Positions 31,959 through 36,519 of a stretch of 36,519 nucleotides of DNA are shown here, piece after piece. A program made the position numbers and the translations under genes. Position 1 is the stretch's first letter; each line of letters opens with the position of its first letter. The stretch lies in assembly GCA_029778235.1 (NCBI GenBank), contig JAKOQS010000089.1, positions 1-36,519 of the forward strand. The letters run 5' to 3'. This DNA is from Chloroflexota bacterium. GTDB lineage: Bacteria; Chloroflexota; Limnocylindria; Limnocylindrales; CSP1-4. The notes beneath the pieces are model-generated. The model searched no databases. It saw only the letters and a list, made by a program, of their open reading frames with translations, and had not been told where the DNA came from.

Positions 31959-32983
31959 GAGACGGGCAGCCTCGAGGTCAGGTCGGTCATGTCCACAGGG
32001 TGCCGCTCGGCGGCGGAGAGCAGCAGCGCGTTCGCGACGGCGACGGCCCACAGGCCGTCCTCGCCGTCCACGGGAGGGCGGCCACCCTCGCGGATGACGC
32101 GCACGAAGGCGTCGATCTCGGCGGCGAGCGGCTCCGCGGATGCCACGGGGATCTCGGCGACGTCCCCGACGAAGTTCGGGGCGTAGCCGCCGATCAGCTC
32201 CGGGACGTCCGTCGTGGCCCGCGTGAAGGTCAGTCGCTGCGTGAGGTAGTCGAGCTCGAACATCCCCTCCTCGCCGACCACCGTCAGTTGGCGCCGCTTG
32301 GCCGGGGTGAGCCAGTTGACGTCCATCATCCCGGTCGCGCCCGAGGGGAAGTGCAGGAGGCCGTGGAGGAGGTCCTCGTGAGACGTGTGGATGCGCTGGG
32401 CGACCTCCGCGTAGACGCGGACCGGCCGCTCGCCGGCGATCCACGACAGCATGTCGGCGTCGTGGGTGCCCAGGTCCACCGTGACCCCCACGTCGCGGAT
32501 CCGGGCCGGGAATGGCCCGGCGCGCCGGCTGGCGACGGAGTAGAGGGTGCGGATCCAGCCTTCCCGCAGCAGCCGGCCCATCTCGATGACGGCGGGGTTG
32601 AAGCGCTCCACGTGGCCGACCTGGACCGGGACGTCGGCCCGCGCTCCGGCGGCGACGATCCGGAGACCCTCCTCGACGGTCGCCGCGAGCGGCTTCTCGA
32701 CGAGGACCGGCAGGCCGCGCTCGATGGCGGCGAGCGCGAGCGGCTCGTGGGCGGTGGTGGGAGCGGCGATCACGACGGCGTCGATCTCGGCCTCGGAGAC
32801 CATCGCGAGCGGATCCGCCCAGCCCGCGGCTCCCGACGTCTCGACGGCCGACGCGAGAGTGGCGGCGACCGGGTCCGCGACGGCGGCCAGCCGAACGCCC
32901 TCTCTGCTCGAGAGCACGCGCAGGTGGTTCCGGCCCATCGAGCCCAGGCCGGCGAGCCCGACCCGGAGCGGCGCGGCGGTCAT
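31955..32983 (-). CDS. Gfo/Idh/MocA family oxidoreductase, WbpB/WlbA-like UDP-sugar 3-dehydrogenase
   Basis: NAD-dependent oxidoreductase of 342 residues. The N-terminal Rossmann domain reads LRVGLAGLGSMGRNHLRVLS, followed by the family hallmark VLVEKPLA (catalytic Lys in EKP). The second domain has VGHVERFNPAVIEMGRLL, the conserved DLGTHDADMLSWI with His, and FELDYLTQRLTFTR. In the WbpB/WlbA branch this enzyme oxidises C3 of UDP-GlcNAcA to give the 3-keto substrate of an aminotransferase. The neighbours fit exactly: the aminotransferase gene overlaps its start (ATGA) and an acetyltransferase precedes that. The sequence alone would only say Gfo/Idh/MocA; the substrate is inferred from context. 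Confidence 0.88.
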   Translation of the reverse strand: MTAAPLRVGLAGLGSMGRNHLRVLSSREGVRLAAVADPVAATLASAVETSGAAGWADPLAMVSEAEIDAVVIAAPTTAHEPLALAAIERGLPVLVEKPLAATVEEGLRIVAAGARADVPVQVGHVERFNPAVIEMGRLLREGWIRTLYSVASRRAGPFPARIRDVGVTVDLGTHDADMLSWIAGERPVRVYAEVAQRIHTSHEDLLHGLLHFPSGATGMMDVNWLTPAKRRQLTVVGEEGMFELDYLTQRLTFTRATTDVPELIGGYAPNFVGDVAEIPVASAEPLAAEIDAFVRVIREGGRPPVDGEDGLWAVAVANALLLSAAERHPVDMTDLTSRLPVS

Positions 32984-34107
32984 CGCCCGGCCGCACCCGC
33001 GACGGCGGAGCCGGCGTCGGCGCCGGCGTGGCGCTGCACGGAGGCGCGGAAGGTCTCGATCACCACGTCCTGCTCGGCATCGGACAGGCCCGGGAACATC
33101 GGCAGGCTCAGGCACGCGTCGGCGGCAGCATCCGTATCGGGGAGGTCCGCCTCGATCCCCAGCTCGAGCACGTACTGCTGGCGGTGGCACGGGATGGGGT
33201 AGTAGATGCCGACGCCGATCGCCGCCTCCTGCATGTCGGCGACGACGGCGTCGCGCACGGCCCCGACGTTGACCGTGTACTGGTGGTAGACGTGCGTCCG
33301 ACCCTCCGGGACGACCGGCAGCGCCGCCGGCAGGCCTGCGAAGGCGGCGTCGTACCGGGCCGCGAGGGACTGGCGGCGGGCCGTGTTGCGCTCGAGCTTG
33401 TCGAGCTGGACGAGCCCGATGGCGGCCTGGATGTCGGTCATCCGGAAGTTGTAGCCGAGGATCTCGTGGTGGTAGCGCTTCGCCATGCCCTGGTTCCGGT
33501 AGAGGCGCAGCCAGTCGGCGAGCCGGTCGTCGTCCGTGGTGATGAAGCCGCCCTCGCCTGTGGTCATGTTCTTCGTGCCGTACAGGCTGAACGCCCCGTG
33601 GCCGAAGCTCCCGGCGCGCTTCCCGCGGTAGGTGGCCCCGTGGGCCTGGCAGGCGTCCTCGACGACGGTCAGCCCGTACCGGTCGGCGATCGCGAGGATC
33701 GGGTCCATGTCCGCCACGAGCCCGAACAGGTGGACAGGGAAGATCGCCCGCGTCCGGGGCGTGATCGCCGCCTCGATCCGCCCTGCGTCGATGAGATACG
33801 TGTCGGGCTCGATGTCCACGAAGACCGGGATCGCGCCGGTGTAGAGGATCGAGCTGACGGTCGCGTTGAACGTGTGGCTGACGGTCACGACCTCGTCGCC
33901 GGGCCCCAGGCCCATCCCCGCGAAGATGCACATCTCCGCGACGGTCCCGTTGTTCACGGCGATGGCGTGCTTCACGCCGCAGAACGCCGCCCAGCGTTCC
34001 TCGAGCTCGGCGACGCGCCTGCCCATGGCGATCATCGAGCTGCGGAGGACGTCCGTGACGGCGTCGATCTCCTCCTGGCCGATGTCCGGGCGGACCTGCG
34101 GGATCAT
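32980..34107 (-). CDS. DegT/DnrJ/EryC1 aminotransferase, WbpE-like
   Basis: PLP-dependent sugar aminotransferase of 375 residues. The N-terminus MIPQVRPDIGQEEIDAVTDV is typical of the family. The PLP-binding features are NNGT (50s), the acidic pocket Asp in VVEDACQAHGA (D151) and the internal-aldimine Lys in SLYGTKNMTTGEGG (K179). GYNFRMTDIQAAIGLVQLDK and the C-terminal VYHQYTVNV and GIYYPIPCHRQQ complete the match. WbpE transfers an amino group from glutamate to the 3-keto-UDP-GlcNAcA made by the WbpB-type oxidase, which lies directly downstream. Its start overlaps the acetyltransferase stop (ATGA). Substrate is inferred from the neighbours. Confidence 0.93.
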   Translation of the reverse strand: MIPQVRPDIGQEEIDAVTDVLRSSMIAMGRRVAELEERWAAFCGVKHAIAVNNGTVAEMCIFAGMGLGPGDEVVTVSHTFNATVSSILYTGAIPVFVDIEPDTYLIDAGRIEAAITPRTRAIFPVHLFGLVADMDPILAIADRYGLTVVEDACQAHGATYRGKRAGSFGHGAFSLYGTKNMTTGEGGFITTDDDRLADWLRLYRNQGMAKRYHHEILGYNFRMTDIQAAIGLVQLDKLERNTARRQSLAARYDAAFAGLPAALPVVPEGRTHVYHQYTVNVGAVRDAVVADMQEAAIGVGIYYPIPCHRQQYVLELGIEADLPDTDAAADACLSLPMFPGLSDAEQDVVIETFRASVQRHAGADAGSAVAGAAGR

Positions 34108-34760
34108 GCGGTGGCACCTCGTGTGGATGGCGACCCGACGAGCGCGCCGGAGTCGGGGTCGATGGAGAAGCTGCTCCCGCACCCGGGGCAGGCGAGCGGG
34201 GCGCCCGGCTCCGGGTCCGGGCCGGCCGGGTGGACGCCGTCGAGCAGACGCTGGCCGCAGGCGCAGACCCAGCCCAGGCGGCGGGCAGGGTTCCCGACCA
34301 CGAGGGCATGGTCGGGCACGTCGCGCGTGACGACCGCACCGGCGCCGACGGTGGCGAACCGGCCGACGGTCGTGCCCGCGACGACGACGGCGCCGGCGCC
34401 GATGGAGCAGCCGGTGCGCAACAGGATGGGGCTGACGACCCAGTCGTCCGCGCGGGCGAGCGCACCGTCCGCGGTGATCGAGCGCGGGAACCGGTCGTTG
34501 GTGAGGATCGCGTTCGGCCCGATGAAGACGCCGTCCTCCACGGTCACGCCGTGGTAGACCAGCGCGAGGTTCTGGATCTTCACCCGGTCGCCGATCGTGA
34601 CGCCCTCGTCGATGAAGGCGTCGCGGCCGATCACGCACTCGGCGCCGATGCGAGCGCCGACGCGCACCTGCGCGCGGTGCCAGATGCTGGTCCGGGGCCC
34701 GACGACGACGTCGGGCTCGATGTCCGCGGACGCGTGGACGCGCGCGGAGGAGTCGATCAC
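34104..34760 (-). CDS. Left-handed beta-helix N-acetyltransferase, WbpD-like, with C-terminal zinc-ribbon-like tail
   Basis: Acetyl-CoA-dependent sugar N-acetyltransferase of 218 residues, first gene of the cluster. The protein opens with SSARVHASADIEPDVVVGPR, the start of a hexapeptide-repeat helix, and continues through IGRDAFIDEGVTIGDRVKIQ, the VYHGVTVEDGVFIGPNAI segment with the candidate catalytic His, and SIGAGAVVVAGTTVGRFATV. After GNPARRLGWV comes a four-Cys set (166, 168, 191, 194: CACG...CPGC), probably a zinc ribbon. The GTG at 34760 follows GGGAGG at a spacing of 10. Gene order acetyltransferase-aminotransferase-oxidoreductase matches the wbpD-wbpE-wbpB set; the substrate is thus UDP-GlcNAc(3NH2)A by context. 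Confidence 0.9.
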   Translation of the reverse strand: MIDSSARVHASADIEPDVVVGPRTSIWHRAQVRVGARIGAECVIGRDAFIDEGVTIGDRVKIQNLALVYHGVTVEDGVFIGPNAILTNDRFPRSITADGALARADDWVVSPILLRTGCSIGAGAVVVAGTTVGRFATVGAGAVVTRDVPDHALVVGNPARRLGWVCACGQRLLDGVHPAGPDPEPGAPLACPGCGSSFSIDPDSGALVGSPSTRGATA

Positions 34761-34837
34761 GAGGGGGCGGCCTCCCGGGATGGGCGAGGGGGATGCCCGG
34801 TCCACCGCGGCCCGAACGGGGCCGCGGACGTCCGCAG

Positions 34838-34843
34838 AGTATA
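34838..34843 (-). promoter_or_regulatory. Candidate -10 box (TATACT) for the diacetamido-sugar gene cluster
   Basis: TATACT on the minus strand, the closest match to the TATAAT consensus in this window, sits in a GC-rich gap 78 nt before the GTG at 34760. The transcript would begin near 34831 with a leader of about 70 nt. The -35 position has no consensus. The cluster downstream is tightly packed and may be one transcript to 26399 or 24928. Confidence 0.5.
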
Positions 34844-34899
34844 GCCGAGGGACCGGTCCGAGCCGGTCCGCGGACCTTCCCAGCCGACCCAGCCGCCGG

Positions 34900-35550
34900 T
34901 CATCGGCGGCGGCGGAGCCACGCGATCCCGACGATCGCGATCGAGGCGGCGAGCACTCCCCGCCAGTCGAGCAGCGGACGGACCTCGCCCTCGACCCGGG
35001 CGGCCACGACCGCGCCGGCGAAGGACCCACGGCCCATGCGGACGTTCCACCCTGCGACGAGGCCGCCGCCGCCCTGGTCCACCGACACATCGGCGGCGAC
35101 GATGCGCGCGGCGCCGCCGCGGGTCAGCGCGGCGCGCTCGGCGAGGACCATCCCGGCGGCCCCACGGTCGATCGCGACCTCTGTCGCGATCACGCCGCCG
35201 ACGGCCCCTCGGTCGATCGTCACGTGCCGGGCGGTGACTCCGCCGACGGCCCCTCGGTCGATCCCCACCTCGGTCGCCACGACGCCGGCGACGGATCCGC
35301 GGTCGACGGTCACTCGGTCGGCTGCGATCCCACCGACGGACCTGCTCTGCACATCGACCTCGTCGGCCGCGGACCGCCCGCCGCCGACCGCGGCGGACAT
35401 CGCCGGCGGAGAGTCGGGCGGCGTGATGTCAGACCCGGGCATGCCGGGCACCGTGGCGCGCCCGGCGGTCAGGGCGGCGTCCGCCTCGCGGCGCGCGTCC
35501 GCCTCGGCCCGGGCGAGCGCGTCGTCGCCGTCGGGGACGGCCGCGGTCAC
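34900..35550 (-). CDS. Tail-anchored protein of 15-residue repeats, unknown function
   Basis: A 216-residue protein. Residues 1-64 are charged or Pro-rich. From about 65 to 186 there are at least eight repeats of 15 residues, best seen as VTVDRGSVAGVVATE, VGIDRGAVGGVTARH, VTIDRGAVGGVIATE and VAIDRGAAGMVLAER. The pattern V-x-[IV]-D-R-G-x-x-G-G-[VI]-x-A-x-x suggests a small beta-solenoid, somewhat like bactofilins but with a shorter period. Residues 197-212 form a single C-terminal membrane helix (WRGVLAASIAIVGIAWL) ending in RRRR, so the repeat domain should face the cytoplasm if tail-anchored. The GTG start overlaps the stop of the upstream gene (GTGA). I do not recognise a family. Confidence 0.8.
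   Translation of the reverse strand: MTAAVPDGDDALARAEADARREADAALTAGRATVPGMPGSDITPPDSPPAMSAAVGGGRSAADEVDVQSRSVGGIAADRVTVDRGSVAGVVATEVGIDRGAVGGVTARHVTIDRGAVGGVIATEVAIDRGAAGMVLAERAALTRGGAARIVAADVSVDQGGGGLVAGWNVRMGRGSFAGAVVAARVEGEVRPLLDWRGVLAASIAIVGIAWLRRRR
34996..35358 (-). repeat. Tandem 45-bp repeats encoding 15-residue coils
   Basis: About eight imperfect 45-bp units inside the tail-anchored protein gene. The middle units are closest at DNA level and share GGTCGAT(C)-type codons for Val/Ile-Asp-Arg, as in the stretch around 35205-35340. The outer ones have diverged. This points to growth by internal duplication. Confidence 0.75.
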
Positions 35551-35993
35551 CGCCGCGAGCCGCGCCCGGCGGTGCGGGCCGGGACCTCGGGCAGCGCCAC
35601 CGTCTCCAGCGGGACGTCCCAGTGCGCCTCGAGCAGCGCGAAGCGGTGCCGTTCCTCGGCGGCGTGCGCCTCGCGGTCGGGGAAGAGCCGGGACGTGATG
35701 CTCGGGTCGGAGTGCTCCTCGATGGCGGCCCAGTCGCGCCACGTGATCGTCACGACGACGTCCCAGTCCGCCCGCCCGTCGCCGTGAAACCGCGGGACCT
35801 CCATCGTGACGTCGAGGATGCGGCCGGTCTCCTTCTGGGCGCGCAGGATCGGCCAGTGGTTCTTGATGAAGAGGGCGACGAACTCGTCGTGCGACCCCCA
35901 CGCCGTCCGGTAGTAATACGCAGCGCGGACGGGCCGCGCCGCAGCGGGAGAGACCGGTGTGGCCTCCCGCTCGACCTTCTTCCTGGGGCTCAC
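35547..35993 (-). CDS. Small probable dimeric alpha/beta-barrel protein of unknown function
   Basis: A 148-residue soluble protein. After a basic N-terminal 25 residues comes AAYYYRTAWGSHDEFVALFI, then KNHWPILRAQKETGRILDVT and DWDVVVTITWRDWAAIEEHS. The alternation of strand, helix, strand and the pattern YYR.K.G...EF..L...H.PIL resembles NIPSNAP/EthD-like dimeric alpha/beta-barrel proteins, though I cannot name the family with certainty. The Arg-rich tail looks disordered. The GTG at 35993 has an excellent ribosome-binding site (AGGAGG six bases upstream). Its stop overlaps the start of the repeat-protein gene (GTGA). It is 25 bp after the glycosyltransferase, so all three are probably cotranscribed. 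The function is unknown. Confidence 0.7.
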   Translation of the reverse strand: MSPRKKVEREATPVSPAAARPVRAAYYYRTAWGSHDEFVALFIKNHWPILRAQKETGRILDVTMEVPRFHGDGRADWDVVVTITWRDWAAIEEHSDPSITSRLFPDREAHAAEERHRFALLEAHWDVPLETVALPEVPARTAGRGSRR

Positions 35994-36018
35994 AGAGGAC
36001 CTCCTGTCCTGCTCCGCC

Positions 36019-36519
36019 TCAGCGCCGGAGGAGGCCGCGTGCCGCGGCCCGCACCTGCTCCAGGCGGAGGCCGACGACGACGATCAGCGCCTCGGCGATG
36101 ATCCGTCGCGACATCTTGGAGCTGCCGACGCGACGGTCGGCGAACGTGATCGGGATCTCGCGGATGCTGGCGCCCGCGAGCTTCGCCCGCCAGGTCATCT
36201 CGATCTGGAAGACATACCCGCCGGCATGGACGCCGGAGAACGGGATCGACGCGAGCGTGGTCGCGCGCCACGCCTTGAAGCCTCCGGTGAGGTCGTGGAC
36301 GGGCAGCGCCAGGACGACACGGGCGAAGGTGCTCCCGCCGCGGGAGATGACCTTGCGGCCGATCCCCCAGTCCACCACCTTCCCGCCCTTGACGTAGCGC
36401 GAGCCGATGACGAGGTCCGCCTCCCCGCCGACGACGGGCGCGATCAGGTCGGGCAGGACGGCGGGATCGTGGGAGAAGTCGGCGTCCATCTGCACGATGG
36501 TCGCGGCGCCGGCCGCCAG
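36019..36519 (-). CDS. Polyprenol-phosphate mannosyltransferase-like GT2 (N-terminus beyond window)
   Basis: The C-terminal 166 residues of a family-2 glycosyltransferase of the DPM1/polyprenol monophosphomannose synthase type. It transfers mannose or glucose from a nucleotide sugar to polyprenyl phosphate at the inner membrane face. The visible part starts inside the catalytic domain at LAAGAATIVQMDADFSHDP, with the metal-binding DADxSHxP, then ADLVIGSRYVKGG, VHDLTGGFKAWRAT and GYVFQIEMTWRAKLAGASIR, with EIPITFADRRVGSSKMS as the family's C-terminal motif. No membrane helices follow, so it is the short, soluble type. The methionine at 36495 is internal, since family sequence continues to the window edge. 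It probably supplies a lipid-linked sugar for glycan or glycolipid synthesis. Confidence 0.93.
   Translation of the reverse strand: MAAGAATIVQMDADFSHDPAVLPDLIAPVVGGEADLVIGSRYVKGGKVVDWGIGRKVISRGGSTFARVVLALPVHDLTGGFKAWRATTLASIPFSGVHAGGYVFQIEMTWRAKLAGASIREIPITFADRRVGSSKMSRRIIAEALIVVVGLRLEQVRAAARGLLRR

Noticed and set aside
34900-35550. Repeat protein as a bactofilin
   Set aside because: The repeats look similar at first sight, but the period is 15 residues with DRG and GG positions, and there is a C-terminal membrane helix, which bactofilins usually lack. Kept as unknown.
1-36519. CRISPR arrays, tRNA or rRNA genes, transposases, prophage or toxin-antitoxin genes
   Set aside because: No regularly spaced DNA repeats apart from the coding repeats at 34996-35358, no cloverleaf-like sequences and no transposase, integrase or phage motifs were seen in any frame.

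Overview
The window is 36.5 kb of very GC-rich bacterial chromosome, coding-dense on both strands, with 33 protein genes recognised. I see no tRNA, rRNA, CRISPR array or insertion sequence. The gene set suggests a free-living, respiring, probably monoderm bacterium: succinate dehydrogenase, a membrane-anchored parvulin foldase, an LCP-type wall-polymer ligase, and a Wzm/Wzt exporter with short Wzt. My best guess is Chloroflexota (Limnocylindria-like). An actinobacterium cannot be excluded, and no marker gene here settles it. Several genes seem to be transcribed as leaderless or nearly leaderless mRNAs: a TAnnnT -10 box ends 6-12 nt before the start codon.

Layout. Positions 1-3029 hold a succinate dehydrogenase operon in the order A-C-D-B, with sdhA cut by the window edge. 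Positions 3168-7338 hold a small lipoprotein, a TMEM175-type channel protein, an ornithine cyclodeaminase-family enzyme and an LCP protein with an unusual multi-spanning N-terminus. Positions 7393-10858 hold a compact signalling unit. It has an ECF-type sigma factor, an overlapping membrane protein with a PD40 beta-propeller, and a divergent serine-hydrolase lipoprotein. The two divergent genes share a duplicated two-box promoter with identical 15-nt spacing. Positions 10912-15372 hold a four-gene operon: parvulin foldase, MazG with a half-lost YabN-type methylase domain, RNase PH and RdgB.

Positions 15512-20161 and 24928-34760 are two halves of a surface-glycan locus: two nucleotide-sugar dehydrogenases, a WecB-type 2-epimerase, a WbpB-like oxidoreductase, a WbpE-like aminotransferase, a WbpD-like acetyltransferase, four GT4 glycosyltransferases and an ABC-2 exporter. 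Together they match the known route from UDP-GlcNAc to UDP-2,3-diacetamido-2,3-dideoxy-mannuronic acid, plus UDP-ManNAcA. The polymer is probably exported by Wzm/Wzt and may be attached to the wall by an LCP enzyme.

The halves are separated by a methyltransferase (20338-21078) and a stress operon (21062-24743). That operon holds a tandem universal stress protein with an apparent single-base frameshift and a Ca2+-type P-type ATPase, behind a perfect TTGACA -35 box overlapped by a palindrome. The right end (34900-36519) carries a tail-anchored protein built of 15-residue repeats, a small probable alpha/beta-barrel protein and a truncated polyprenol-phosphate glycosyltransferase.
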